The notes under the pieces are model-generated. The model made no database searches. It was not told the DNA's origin and was given only the letters and a program-made list of their open reading frames with translations. This document shows positions 44,308 through 53,510 of a stretch of DNA of 64,000 nt, piece by piece. Both the position numbers and the translations under genes were made by a program. Every line of letters starts with the position of its first letter. The stretch's first letter is position 1. Source of the DNA: JAJDYQ01 sp963662865 (GTDB lineage: Bacteria > Pseudomonadota > Gammaproteobacteria > JAJDYQ01); the NCBI GenBank assembly GCA_963662865.1, contig OY759969.1, positions 2,170,001-2,234,000 on the forward strand, in the 5' to 3' direction.

Positions 44308-46275
44308 ATGGTTATACAAAAACTAACATTCATTTTTATCGTGTTGGCACCACTTGTTACGCCAATTGGTTATAACGGTGCAATGATGCCTGATTTATAT
44401 CGTGGAGCTTATTTTCAAATTGGTGTTTTATTTTTAGCGGCAATGTGGTTTCTTCAGCAGATCAATCTTAAAAAAAGGAAAATTATCTATAGCGGTATTG
44501 AGATTCCGATCCTGGCTTTTTTGACATGGTCAACGCTTAGTTTATTGTGGGTTGATGATTATTTTGAAGCATTGAAATTATTGACTATATGGTGGTGTGC
44601 AGGGCTGCTTTATTTTCTGGTTATGCAAGTATTCAGAGACAGGCAGTCAATTCATACGTTATCATTGGGCATTGTTATATCAGGCGCTCTCATTGCATTG
44701 ATAGGAATCAGCCAGCACTTATTTGATCTGGACTGGATCGTTCAAGCAAAAAAACCGGCAGCAACTTTTGGTAATAGGAACATGGCGGTGCATTTTCTGG
44801 TCATGGTTATCCCTTTGAGCATTGGCTTGTTATTACATGTCAAACACAAAGCTCAAAAAATGATTATTGCTGTTTCCTTGTTGCTTATGATGTTGTATTT
44901 ATTTTATACGAACAGTCAGGCAGGTTTTTTAAGCCTTTTCATTCAAATTGTTTTATTTGCTTTATTCGTACTAAAAAACAGAAAAAGCGGGCTGAATAAA
45001 CAACATGCTGCTCTTGCTGCCATAGTTATTGCTCTTTCCTTGATTATTACAAGTTTCTCCATTCGGCCTGTTGATGCTTTGGGTCGTATTGGCTCAATTT
45101 TTACACAGATATCAACCGATTATCAATCGCTAAATGAACGTATTCCCATGTGGCTGAATACATTGGGGATGGTTAAAAACAATCCTGTTTTGGGTGTAGG
45201 AGCTGGCAACTGGCGTATTCACTATCCTCATTATCTAGGCACCATTTTTCATGGCAAGGAAGTAAAGGATATCGAAATAACAGAAGTCATCAAAGGAGCC
45301 AAGATGCATCAACACGCCCATAACGATTGGTTGGAGATTCTATCAAGCCTTGGTATTGTCGGTTTTGCTTTTCTGATTTGGGTTATGTTTGTGGTGGGGC
45401 GGCTTGTTTACCGACATTTGAACAACCATCAGGATTTTTTAGTGTTAGGACTGTCGTTAGGCTTAATTGGCGTACTGGTGGATGGCTTTTTTACTTTTCC
45501 CTTAAAGTTGGTTATAGCGCCTCTACTATTGGCTGTTTTTATCGCGCTACTGACCGTATTGACTCAACCTGATCAGAATAACAGAATACTTCAGTTACCG
45601 TTGCCATTGATTGTCATTTCAATGTCGTTTTTTCTATTGTCAGGTAGTTGGAGTGTAGTGAAGAACAATCAATGGTTAAAAGCACAGGTCCATTATAGCA
45701 ACTCCCTGGTGCATCAAAGAAACGGTTTATACGATCACGCAAAAAGAGAGGCAATCAAATCGGTTGAGTTAAACCCTAGTCAGGCATTACATCGCTTTAA
45801 TTTATCAGCAATATTGCTGAAATTAAAAGAATATGATGATGTGATTAAACATGGTTCCTTGATCCTGGAGGCAAGGCCGTATCATTATCCAACGATTGCT
45901 GTTATGGCACAAGCTTTCTTGGCTGATCAAAGGCAGGATAAAGCATTGGAATATCTGGAGCGTCTGGCAAGTATTATAAAAACACACAGTATTGTCAAAC
46001 ACTGGTTACCTGTTTTTTATGCTCAACAAGCAAGTGAACAAATTGCTCGTCAAGATTATGTATCACTTGAGCAGGTCTATAAAAAATGGATAAATATTGC
46101 TCCGACAGCAGTAAACTATCAGAATCTGGCTGTTATTTTGTATAATAGCTTAGGGCGCCAAAAAGAAGGAGTCAAATATTTCAAAAAAGCCCTAAGCCTT
46201 GATCCGGATTTGCCTCAGGCAGATCGTATAAGAGAATTAATCCGTCATTATGAGCAAAGCAATAGTGATGCTTAG
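44308..46275 (+). CDS. O-antigen ligase / Wzy-like membrane protein with C-terminal TPR
   Basis: 655 aa. About 11-12 membrane helices in residues 1-455. The Wzy_C (O-antigen ligase) motif region includes FGNRNMAVHFLVMVIPLSIG, MVKNNPVLGVGAGNWRIHYP and HQHAHNDWLEILSSLGIVGF, followed by TPR repeats at about 475-650. Family members ligate undecaprenyl-linked glycans to lipid A or proteins, or polymerise them. AT-rich. A paralogue lies convergently at 46307-48142. The glycan acceptor is unknown. Confidence 0.85.
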   Translation: MVIQKLTFIFIVLAPLVTPIGYNGAMMPDLYRGAYFQIGVLFLAAMWFLQQINLKKRKIIYSGIEIPILAFLTWSTLSLLWVDDYFEALKLLTIWWCAGLLYFLVMQVFRDRQSIHTLSLGIVISGALIALIGISQHLFDLDWIVQAKKPAATFGNRNMAVHFLVMVIPLSIGLLLHVKHKAQKMIIAVSLLLMMLYLFYTNSQAGFLSLFIQIVLFALFVLKNRKSGLNKQHAALAAIVIALSLIITSFSIRPVDALGRIGSIFTQISTDYQSLNERIPMWLNTLGMVKNNPVLGVGAGNWRIHYPHYLGTIFHGKEVKDIEITEVIKGAKMHQHAHNDWLEILSSLGIVGFAFLIWVMFVVGRLVYRHLNNHQDFLVLGLSLGLIGVLVDGFFTFPLKLVIAPLLLAVFIALLTVLTQPDQNNRILQLPLPLIVISMSFFLLSGSWSVVKNNQWLKAQVHYSNSLVHQRNGLYDHAKREAIKSVELNPSQALHRFNLSAILLKLKEYDDVIKHGSLILEARPYHYPTIAVMAQAFLADQRQDKALEYLERLASIIKTHSIVKHWLPVFYAQQASEQIARQDYVSLEQVYKKWINIAPTAVNYQNLAVILYNSLGRQKEGVKYFKKALSLDPDLPQADRIRELIRHYEQSNSDA

Positions 46276-46306
46276 AGTTTGCATAGATTTTCATTATATT
46301 TATTGA

Positions 46307-48142
46307 CTAATTAGCATTCGAATTTATCAATTTTCGAATAGTCTCTCCCTGATGAATATCAGGATCAAGCTTAAGAGCTATTTTAAGATGTTTAATTCCT
46401 TCTTTAGGCTGCTTTAGGTTGTTTAGATATAAAACACCAATGTTTTTGTGAGCTTTGGCCCAGTCAGGGTAAATATTCAAGGCTCTTAAATACATTTTTT
46501 CAGCATTTTTATGATCACCAGCCGCAATATAAGTTCCAGCAAAAAATGACATGGTATTAATATTATAAGGAGCTAAACTCAGTGCCTGAGTAAAATATTT
46601 GATTGCTTCCTGTGTTTGTCCCAAATTCATTTTTGCTTGACCGACGTAAGCGGATATTCGTACCCGATTTGGGTTCAAATTATAAGATTGAAGGGCAACT
46701 TTGTGTAAGTGTTGCCAATTTTTCTTCCCTTCTAAAATTTCAGCCTGAAAATAAAAATCCTCGGCTTTTATATGGCGAATATTATTATAAAAATAATAAA
46801 TGCAAATAACAAAACCAATGATACCAATAAATAAAGCTGATTTTTCGGATAATTGATAAACTCTTTCAGACTTTGGTTTTTTGTTTTCGCCAGAAACTTC
46901 ATTGCTGGCAAATACAATAACGGCAAAATAAACCAGAATAATTACCGGAGGTAAATACATGGATAATGGAAAAGTAAAACTGGCATTTACCAAAAATCCC
47001 GCTAAAGACAAAGCTAAAGAAAATATTAAATAATGCATGGTATTATGCGGGTTTTTTAAGATACGCCATGTTCTTGTCATAATGAAAAGAGCCATTGTGA
47101 GCAGTATTGAAAAACCAATCACTCCTAGTTCGCTTAATATTGTTAAATAGTCATTATGGGCATTTTTAAGTTGTACTTGTTCACTAAACGAAGTTGCTTT
47201 AACTACACGATTGTAATAAAGCGGATAATAGATATCCCAATTAGCCAGACCTACTCCTGATATTGGTCTGTCATGGATCATGGCCAGTGTATTTTTCCAG
47301 GTTCTGATTCTGATCTTGGTATTTTCTTCTTCCTTTTGGGCATATACAATTTCTGTTACTTTTTCTCTTTCAGAATATAAAATGAAAGAAGTTAGGATTA
47401 CTAACCCAACTAATATTATTGGTATCATGCGTTTTATTTTAAGCCTGCTTTTTTTCTGGATCAAAAATATGACTAGAAAGGTAAGTAATAATATTTGTAT
47501 TGAAAATGCCAACAGACCGGCGCTAGCTCCGGTGAAAAATAAAAAAATGATCATCATTAATGAGCCGGCACAGTAAAGCATCTTATGAACTGTTTTGGAG
47601 GTATCTATGGCGAGTCCTAAACTAAGAGGCAATGATAAAACTATAAAATGTGCGGCCATATTTCTATTGCCAAAAAAAGAAGCAGGCTCCTTGGCTTGAC
47701 GAATAATCGAAAAATCGAATAAATATTGCAAGATACCAACAAAAGAAACTACTACACCACTTAAAAAAATCGCCAGTAAAATCTTGACTACATCCTGTTT
47801 GTTTCGCAGTGTATTTAATACTAAAAAAAATACTAGAAAAGCCATTAAATATTGAAGCCACAAAATCCAGGCATTATGCGTATTTTGTGCCCAGATTATT
47901 GATACTAATGCCCATAGTAAAAATGCCAGTCCCAGATAATTAACAGGTGTTTTGATAATATAGCAGTGTTTTGTAAAGCCTTTATTCATAAAATAAAGGC
48001 TTAGCAATAAAATAATGATGGGACTGGATAAGAGATATTTAAATAAATTCGGTGCCAGCAATAAACCATTTTCCAAGGGTGCTAATAATGCTAATAGAAA
48101 TAGCCCTGTAGCCAGGATATTGACAAATATTGTTCTGTTCAT
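46307..48142 (-). CDS. O-antigen ligase / Wzy-like membrane protein with C-terminal TPR (paralogue)
   Basis: 611 aa from the ATG at 48142 (MNRTIFVNILATGLF). Same architecture as its convergent neighbour: multiple helices to about residue 440, FGNRNMAAHFIVLSLPLSLG, MIHDRPISGVGLANWDIYYP and KNAHNDYLTILSELGVIGFS, then TPRs ending KHLKIALKLDPDIHQGETIR. The neighbour ends with a similar KKALSLDPDLPQADRIREL. The two genes are diverged paralogues in inverted arrangement with 31 bp between stops. Strongly AT-rich. Confidence 0.85.
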   Translation of the reverse strand: MNRTIFVNILATGLFLLALLAPLENGLLLAPNLFKYLLSSPIIILLLSLYFMNKGFTKHCYIIKTPVNYLGLAFLLWALVSIIWAQNTHNAWILWLQYLMAFLVFFLVLNTLRNKQDVVKILLAIFLSGVVVSFVGILQYLFDFSIIRQAKEPASFFGNRNMAAHFIVLSLPLSLGLAIDTSKTVHKMLYCAGSLMMIIFLFFTGASAGLLAFSIQILLLTFLVIFLIQKKSRLKIKRMIPIILVGLVILTSFILYSEREKVTEIVYAQKEEENTKIRIRTWKNTLAMIHDRPISGVGLANWDIYYPLYYNRVVKATSFSEQVQLKNAHNDYLTILSELGVIGFSILLTMALFIMTRTWRILKNPHNTMHYLIFSLALSLAGFLVNASFTFPLSMYLPPVIILVYFAVIVFASNEVSGENKKPKSERVYQLSEKSALFIGIIGFVICIYYFYNNIRHIKAEDFYFQAEILEGKKNWQHLHKVALQSYNLNPNRVRISAYVGQAKMNLGQTQEAIKYFTQALSLAPYNINTMSFFAGTYIAAGDHKNAEKMYLRALNIYPDWAKAHKNIGVLYLNNLKQPKEGIKHLKIALKLDPDIHQGETIRKLINSNAN

Positions 48143-48307
48143 CTGTGTTTCTGAACTTATATGGTTTGCGTGGGCTGCTGATAATACCCAATAAAGGCTA
48201 GCCATCCAATGCCGGCATGGCGATCAGAACGAGGTTGGTCCATGGAGTCAGCACGGAATCAAGGTTGCGCCAGCGGAGGCCACCATGGACGGAGGTGGCC
48301 CTCTCGA

Positions 48308-49672
48308 TTAGACTTTAATACCGTCCGCACGTAGTTCGGTGCGTTTGACCATGCGTGCCACTGTTCCCTCGGGGTGCCTGTACCAACCCGGGTCTTTGTA
48401 GCTCGACAGTTTCTCCCTAACCTTGAAAATGGTAAACAAACCGCCCATGGTGCCTTTGCCATATTGCAGCGGTACGCCTGCCATGGGACGCGCATTTTCC
48501 GGCATATCCATCTGCATGAATGCCATATCGTACATGCCTTTCTCACCCATGGGCATGTAACCACCACCGATGACATCATTGACCTGGGACGTGAGACCGG
48601 CGATATCCATGTCAATCATGTTGGTCAGGCCGTGCCCCATCTGAGTCATGGTATGGTGGGTCATATGGCAATGGGCAATCCAGTCACCCGGCGCGTCGGC
48701 GATGAATTCGATTTCGCGCGTCTGACCTACCGCGACCAGCACTGAAGTCTCCGGCCATTGTGCAGATGCCGGAATACGTTCTCCGTCGGTAGCCGTTACC
48801 TTGAAGCGATAACCATGGATATGAAACGGGTGGTGATCCATTGCCGACAGATTACCGATACGCACGCGCACACGCTGATTTTTCCTGATAACCAGTGATT
48901 CGGTACCCGGAAACGAGCGCCCATTCAAGGTGAGTACATTGAAATCGGTCATTTCATTGGGATCAATTTTTCGTGTTCCCACTTCCAGTTTGTACTCATT
49001 CATCAACAGCACAAAGTCACGATCGACCAGATCGTCCGGCTTCGGGTTACGTGGATGGACAATGAACATGCCGGTGAGACCCATGGCCTCCTGCGTCATG
49101 GTGTCATAGTGCGCGTGATACATAAATGTGCCAAACTGGCGTAGCACCCACTCGTAGCGGAAGGTTTGTCCGGGTTTAATAACCGGTTGGGTAACGCCGG
49201 CAACGCCATCCATACCGTTAGGCAGAAACAGGCCATGCCAGTGTATCGTCGTGGGCACCTCCAGGCTGTTGGTGACGTAGATGCGGATGTGTTCCCCTTC
49301 AACGGCCTCTATTACAGAGCTGTTGACGCGGCCATTATAACCCCACATGTCTGCTTCCAGTCCCGGGGTGAATTCATGAGCAACCCTGCCGACGGTGATA
49401 TGAAATACCTTGACACCATTGACTATCCTGAATGGCATGGCTTCCCCGTTAGGAACAACGACCGGGCGATAATGCTCTCCCGGTAAACCGGGTTCCAGTG
49501 GCTGCACGTCCAGCGGACCACCGCTGTATGATTTTTCCCAGCGTTTATAAACTATATCGCTGTCAATCAGGCTTGAGGCTATCGCGGACTGGCTACCCAC
49601 AGCGGCTCCCGCCAGTGTTGCGCCTGCCAGCGCTGTGCCTCCGGTCAACAGGTCTCGTCGTGTTATCTCCAT
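48308..49672 (-). CDS. multicopper oxidase (Tat-exported)
   Basis: 454 aa. Tat signal RRDLLTGGTALAGATLAGAA. All four copper-binding motifs are present: TIHWHGLF, FMYHAHYD, HPFHIHGY and HCHMTHHTMTQMG, giving type 1, 2 and 3 sites. A methionine-rich stretch near residues 375-400 (YMPMGEKGMYDMAFMQMDMP) resembles the Cu(I)-capturing segments of CueO/CopA-type enzymes. It probably oxidises Cu(I) in the periplasm. Third gene of an operon with the TolC-family lipoprotein (2 bp gap) and the Cys-rich protein. Confidence 0.9.
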   Translation of the reverse strand: MEITRRDLLTGGTALAGATLAGAAVGSQSAIASSLIDSDIVYKRWEKSYSGGPLDVQPLEPGLPGEHYRPVVVPNGEAMPFRIVNGVKVFHITVGRVAHEFTPGLEADMWGYNGRVNSSVIEAVEGEHIRIYVTNSLEVPTTIHWHGLFLPNGMDGVAGVTQPVIKPGQTFRYEWVLRQFGTFMYHAHYDTMTQEAMGLTGMFIVHPRNPKPDDLVDRDFVLLMNEYKLEVGTRKIDPNEMTDFNVLTLNGRSFPGTESLVIRKNQRVRVRIGNLSAMDHHPFHIHGYRFKVTATDGERIPASAQWPETSVLVAVGQTREIEFIADAPGDWIAHCHMTHHTMTQMGHGLTNMIDMDIAGLTSQVNDVIGGGYMPMGEKGMYDMAFMQMDMPENARPMAGVPLQYGKGTMGGLFTIFKVREKLSSYKDPGWYRHPEGTVARMVKRTELRADGIKV

Positions 49673-49674
49673 AA

Positions 49675-51093
49675 TTAATGTCCTCCTTCATCGGTATCGA
49701 TCATTCCAACGGTCGGGCTACTCATGCCGGCTATGGCGATAGACCGACCGGACAACAATATTTCCAAGTCAGCCCTTGCCATCCAGTAGTTGCTCAGTGC
49801 GTTCACAAATCGCTGGTAACTGATGACCTGCTTTTCATGTGCCCTTAACAGGCTGAATACATCAATCTGCATAGCGTTGTAATTGAGCAATGCAAAGTCT
49901 TTAATATGACGATTCAGTGGCAGGATGGTATCAACATACTGCTCAACCATCTCCCTGCTGAAACGCAGGCGATCCACCAGTAATCGCGCATTACCACGTA
50001 TCGAAATCGTCTTGGCGGCGTAAGCGGCTTTGATCTGCAAAATCTGCGCCTTGACGCGTGCGCGTCTGGCAAAGCCCAAGTCAAAGATTGGTGCCTTGAA
50101 TTCGATAATGGGTCCATCTTTCCAGTGACCACTGTCTTCGCGATCCCAGGCGTAACCAAGTTCCAGGTCATTGATTATTGACTCAACATCCTCCGCACCG
50201 GCTTGATCGGCAATGGCCTGTATCTGATGCCTGAGTATGGCCAGTTCGAGGCTGTTATCAAGCACACGTTGTTCAATATCAGCCAGATCAATGGCCTTAA
50301 GGGGCAATGGTTTCAGGCCGCCTTCAATAACCCATCGGGCTTGATCGCCGGTAACTCCCATTAGCTGGTTCAGCTTTTCACGATTGGCACGCGTCACCAG
50401 CTGTGCTTCAGCAAGCGCAAGCCCGGCCTCATCGTCCTGCAATTGAAAGCTGTCAAACGTACCCTTGTTGATATTACCGATCTTGCGTAGTCGGTTCGCG
50501 GTTTCCAGCGCAGCGGCGGCAGATGCCTTGAGCTCGCCAAACACATTCTCCATCTGTTGCGCCATCTGTACGGCATAGAACGCCTTGCGTGTTGCCGCAG
50601 CGTGATCCAGTATGCCTGCAGTAACCTGCTGCTTGGTGGCTTCGTATTGTTGTGCAGCAACCTTCTTCCTGAGCGGAATGAGCAGAATATCGAGGAATTC
50701 AAAACGCAACTCCACATCCAGCGCATCATCCGGCTCACCACTCTTACGTGGTTTTAAGCGGGTTAATTCCAGCACCGGATTCTTCAGTAAGCCGGCCTGT
50801 ACCAGATCCGCCTGAGATATGCCCAGATCAGCATATTTCGCTTGCAGAGACTGATTACTTAACAGAGCGATTTGAATAGCCGAATCCACAGTCAGTGGTT
50901 GCGCCAGTATTTTTTTTACAAACTCCCTCATCTGATCATCTTCGGGGCTTGCGGCGTACCAGCGCACATGGTTGCCGAGTCGCCGCTCGACATCGGCTGA
51001 AATCTCATTAAAACCCTGCCGGGGATTAATGCTGGCACAGCCCATAACCAACAGACTCAGTGTCATGGGCATAATGAATCTTTTTATGGTCAT
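49675..51093 (-). CDS. TolC-family outer membrane lipoprotein
   Basis: 472 aa from the ATG at 51093, preceded by AGGAGATAACG. The lipobox LLVMGCAS places the acylated Cys near residue 17. The body is helical with OEP-repeat features: SNQSLQAKYADLGISQADLV, AGLLKNPVLELTRLK and a long coiled region ending NYWMARADLEILLSG. It would act as the outer-membrane duct of an efflux system, but no inner-membrane pump is encoded here. It lies 2 bp upstream of the multicopper oxidase, so copper export is likely. Confidence 0.88.
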   Translation of the reverse strand: MTIKRFIMPMTLSLLVMGCASINPRQGFNEISADVERRLGNHVRWYAASPEDDQMREFVKKILAQPLTVDSAIQIALLSNQSLQAKYADLGISQADLVQAGLLKNPVLELTRLKPRKSGEPDDALDVELRFEFLDILLIPLRKKVAAQQYEATKQQVTAGILDHAAATRKAFYAVQMAQQMENVFGELKASAAAALETANRLRKIGNINKGTFDSFQLQDDEAGLALAEAQLVTRANREKLNQLMGVTGDQARWVIEGGLKPLPLKAIDLADIEQRVLDNSLELAILRHQIQAIADQAGAEDVESIINDLELGYAWDREDSGHWKDGPIIEFKAPIFDLGFARRARVKAQILQIKAAYAAKTISIRGNARLLVDRLRFSREMVEQYVDTILPLNRHIKDFALLNYNAMQIDVFSLLRAHEKQVISYQRFVNALSNYWMARADLEILLSGRSIAIAGMSSPTVGMIDTDEGGH

Positions 51094-51167
51094 CGTTATC
51101 TCCTGATTAGACATTCGGTGCCGACCTCCGGGGCCAGCCAATACCGGCACTGAGCCGGCAGGTTTAA

Positions 51168-51524
51168 TCAGGAGACACGCGGAGGCCTGAAAGGGCTTTC
51201 GTTCGGGATGAATTTGATGAGTTCATACAATGCCTGCAGCTGCAGATATGTGATTCGTTTCAAGGGGATAATCACTTCATCGAATGTCGCCATTAATACG
51301 AAGCAATGTTGCAACCCGGGGTCATCGCAGCAGCTACATGCGCGATCTCCCAAGGTGTCTGGTGCAGGATACATCTCTGCGGCGCGTGTGTGGCAGGGAG
51401 TGTCGCCCATCCGTGCATCCACAACGCTGCTATCAAAAGCCAGTCCCCGCAAAGGCAGCAATAGTACGGCCACTGTCATCAGATACAGCGCCGCTTTGAA
51501 TGACCACGAGTTAAACATGTTCAT
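51168..51524 (-). CDS. small secreted Cys/His-containing protein of the copper operon
   Basis: 118 aa. Signal peptide (about residues 8-30, ending GLAF). The mature part contains DTPCHTRA and DRACSCCDDPGLQHC, five Cys and two His within about 40 residues, and a C-terminal SPFRPPRVS tail. The family is not recognised by name. Its position as first gene before the TolC-family protein and multicopper oxidase suggests a periplasmic metal-binding role (inference). The Cys pattern could equally form disulfides. Confidence 0.7.
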   Translation of the reverse strand: MNMFNSWSFKAALYLMTVAVLLLPLRGLAFDSSVVDARMGDTPCHTRAAEMYPAPDTLGDRACSCCDDPGLQHCFVLMATFDEVIIPLKRITYLQLQALYELIKFIPNESPFRPPRVS

Positions 51525-51674
51525 ATGGTATCAATGGTATCACTGGTTGAGACCAAAAGACTGCAAGTTGGTTCCGGGGAAGTGGCGAGCTGCCCTTGAA
51601 GAGCAAAGGCTACAAAGCCTCTCTTCCGAAAAATGAAAGCTCCGTGAAGGCAGGCCATGTTATCTGGAATTAAA

Positions 51675-51719
51675 TGGTGGCCCCTCCAGGACTTGAACCT
51701 GGGGCCAATCGATTATGAG
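51675..51719 (-). pseudogene. ileX: 3' half of a split tRNA-Ile2(CAT) gene (island border)
   Basis: Minus strand starts at the anticodon loop (CTCATAATCG) and continues with the 3' anticodon stem, variable loop, a perfect T-arm (CCAGG-TTCAAGT-CCTGG), acceptor strand AGGGGCC and encoded ACCA. The 5' half is missing here. Sequence immediately upstream on the minus strand (TTTCAGACACGGCTGGGGGG) does not pair. The acceptor strand is an exact 7/7 complement of GGCCCCT at 60170-60164. Confidence 0.9.
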
Positions 51720-51778
51720 ACCCCCCAGCCGTGTCTGAAATCCCACGAATTCCGCGGGTGTAGCGTCTGCCTGGCTTC

Positions 51779-51896
51779 GTACCTTTACCGATCTCGGTAC
51801 CGGGCGGGTGCCTGTTCGTACCGGAATCCTCAAATCCACTTGAATTTTCAGTCTGCCCTTTAAATCTTCAGATTTTCGATTCTAAATCGTACCGAT
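51779..51896. repeat. cluster of GTACC repeats near the island end
   Basis: Within 120 bp of the border, CGTACC (51779), CGGTACCG (51795), CGTACCG (51817) and TCGTACCGA (51887) occur. The inverse TCGGTACGA occurs once near the other border (59850-59858). Spaced repeats beside an attachment core are the arrangement of recombinase arm-type sites. Sites are short, so chance is not excluded. Confidence 0.35.
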
Positions 51897-51970
51897 TTAT
51901 CATATCAAGCCCGTTGTCTTTAGGTATTGCTGGTCGGATGGTTCCTTTGAGTCAGTTAGGAGCCTCAATC

Positions 51971-52183
51971 ATGCAAACTATCACCGATCAGCAAATCACA
52001 CAGCTTGCATCCATAGTTGCAGAAGACTGCGGTTCCTCTCTGACGGACGATCAACTGAAGGAATATATCTACCTACTGCTCGAAAATATCGCTGGTTTTG
52101 AGCAGTTGCTATCAAATTCCGATGACCAAGTTGATCGAATCGTTCAACTTATCAAGAGACGTTACCATGACCAAAACCGTTGA
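51971..52183 (+). CDS. small island protein of unknown function
   Basis: 70 aa from the ATG at 51971, preceded by TAGGAG; the frame is open upstream to 51914. Acidic and helical (LTDDQLKEYIYLLLENIAGF, LLSNSDDQVDRIVQLIKRR). No recognised domain. It overlaps the next small gene by 17 bp, suggesting a translationally coupled pair. Position beside the island border is where excisionase-like or accessory genes of integrative elements often lie, but no HTH was recognised. Confidence 0.6.
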   Translation: MQTITDQQITQLASIVAEDCGSSLTDDQLKEYIYLLLENIAGFEQLLSNSDDQVDRIVQLIKRRYHDQNR

Positions 52184-52340
52184 TAAAACTGAAACTCGAA
52201 AACCGAAAAATGCTGCTGCCTACAAAAAGGCCATTGCCCTCGGTAAAAACCTTGCCAAGAAGCCTAATATGACCAAAGCTGATATCGCCCGTGAGATGTT
52301 CGCGTTAATAAAGTTGCGGTCGTTAATTTTGGCCATGTAA
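52167..52340 (+). CDS. small basic island protein of unknown function
   Basis: 57 aa from the ATG at 52167, with AAGAGA upstream, overlapping the end of the preceding gene. Lys-rich (ETRKPKNAAAYKKAIALGKN, LAKKPNMTKADIAREMFALI). The segment TKADIAREMFALI could be one helix of a helix-turn-helix, but the domain is incomplete, and the last residues may come from a disrupted 3' end. Function unknown. Confidence 0.5.
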   Translation: MTKTVDKTETRKPKNAAAYKKAIALGKNLAKKPNMTKADIAREMFALIKLRSLILAM

Positions 52341-52719
52341 GATGTGGTGGCCGGCATCTGATCATACAGTCAGTTTCAGATCTATCCGAAGTTGATCGGC
52401 CGTTTTCACCTGCATCGGCCATTCGAGTGATTCGATTAGTTCATTCTTGATAGACTCTAAACGGCACTAAACTGCCGCTCGCAAAATTTCATCAGGCGGC
52501 AAAAACCGACCCAAAACGGAAACTCAATCAATCAGTTTAAGTGTCTGCATTGGAAAATTTGTGTCGGCAGTTCGATTCCATCCCTAGAAACGTTCGAAAC
52601 ATGCAACTAACCCACAAGAGTAAATGCTGTAGGATTTAATTTGATAGGAAAGACAAGGGTGCGGACCCTCGCACAATGGAAAGATGCGCCACCTTTCGCT
52701 TAAAACGTAACTTCGGTGT
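52341..52719. other. 379-bp gap with a small hairpin
   Basis: No gene seen. A CGGCA-CTAAAC-TGCCG hairpin lies at 52463-52478. The stretch 52500-52535 (CAAAAACCGACCCAAAACGG and following) resembles 59609-59645 on the far side of the malonate operon, an imperfect direct repeat. Confidence 0.4.
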
Positions 52720-53445
52720 TCATTCCATAATCTGCTCGGACATTGAGGCAGCAAAGTCAGTAAAGCGGTCTCCCTGCACGCTCACATGTTTTTGCAAAAG
52801 CGTTTCCGCCTGTGTTTCATCACCGGCTTCGATTGCGGCAACAATCTCCCGGTGCTCCTGCAAGGAACGCCTGGGCCGACTGCGAACGCGTAACTGCAGC
52901 CTTCGATATGGCTTCAAGCGGGTTTGTAACTGCCTGGTTTGCTGGGCGAGAAAATTGTTGTGACTTGCCTTGTAAATACAGTCGTGAAATAGCTCGTTTT
53001 CATAATAATAGACATCTGGGTCGCCAGCCTCCTCTGCGCTGGAGCAAGCGTCCAGAAGGCGATTCAATTCCTCTAATTGAGCATCGGTGATTAGCCTGGC
53101 TGCGAGCCTAGCACACATGCCCTCCAGCTCGGCCATCACCTCGAACATTTCAATCAGTTGCGGTATCCCGATCGTGGCAACATAGGTACCTCGTTTAGGT
53201 ATGGTTTCCACCAGACCCGCCCCCCCCAAGCTGCTAAATGCTTCTCTTATCGGTGTACGTGAAACGTTGAAGCGCTCAGCGAGCTTGTTCTCGTCGAGGC
53301 GTTCCCCTAGTTTAAGATTACCGTTGACAATTTCATCTTCCAGTAAATCGCGTAATTTTGCCGACTGTGAGACACGCTTTCTTCCAGGTTTCTCGATAGG
53401 GGCCGCTTCCGTCACTAGTCTAAAACTCTCTTCATTTGGTGCCAT
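52720..53445 (-). CDS. GntR/FadR-family regulator of the malonate operon (MatR-like)
   Basis: 241 aa. Winged helix-turn-helix at about residues 28-95 (LRDLLEDEIVNGNLKLGERL, KLAERFNVSRTPIREAFSSL, GLVETIPKRGTYVA), then an all-helical FCD effector domain (AELEGMCARLAARLITDAQL, with candidate metal-binding His in ELFHDCIYKASHN and LQEHREIVAAIEAG). Divergent from the TRAP-mat operon with a 117-bp shared regulatory region containing a strong inverted repeat. The expected role is repression relieved by malonate or malonyl-CoA. Confidence 0.9.
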   Translation of the reverse strand: MAPNEESFRLVTEAAPIEKPGRKRVSQSAKLRDLLEDEIVNGNLKLGERLDENKLAERFNVSRTPIREAFSSLGGAGLVETIPKRGTYVATIGIPQLIEMFEVMAELEGMCARLAARLITDAQLEELNRLLDACSSAEEAGDPDVYYYENELFHDCIYKASHNNFLAQQTRQLQTRLKPYRRLQLRVRSRPRRSLQEHREIVAAIEAGDETQAETLLQKHVSVQGDRFTDFAASMSEQIME

Positions 53446-53480
53446 CTGTATACACTATTCACTATCAAATTGCCATAGCA

Positions 53481-53508
53481 TTGACTATATTGTATTTTTA
53501 TGTATAAT
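53481..53508 (+). promoter_or_regulatory. sigma-70 promoter of the malonate operon
   Basis: TTGACT (53481-53486), 16-bp spacer, TATAAT (53503-53508). Nearly consensus. The transcription start would fall inside the first arm of the inverted repeat at 53511, about 50 bp before the DctP start codon. Confidence 0.75.
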
Positions 53509-53510
53509 AG

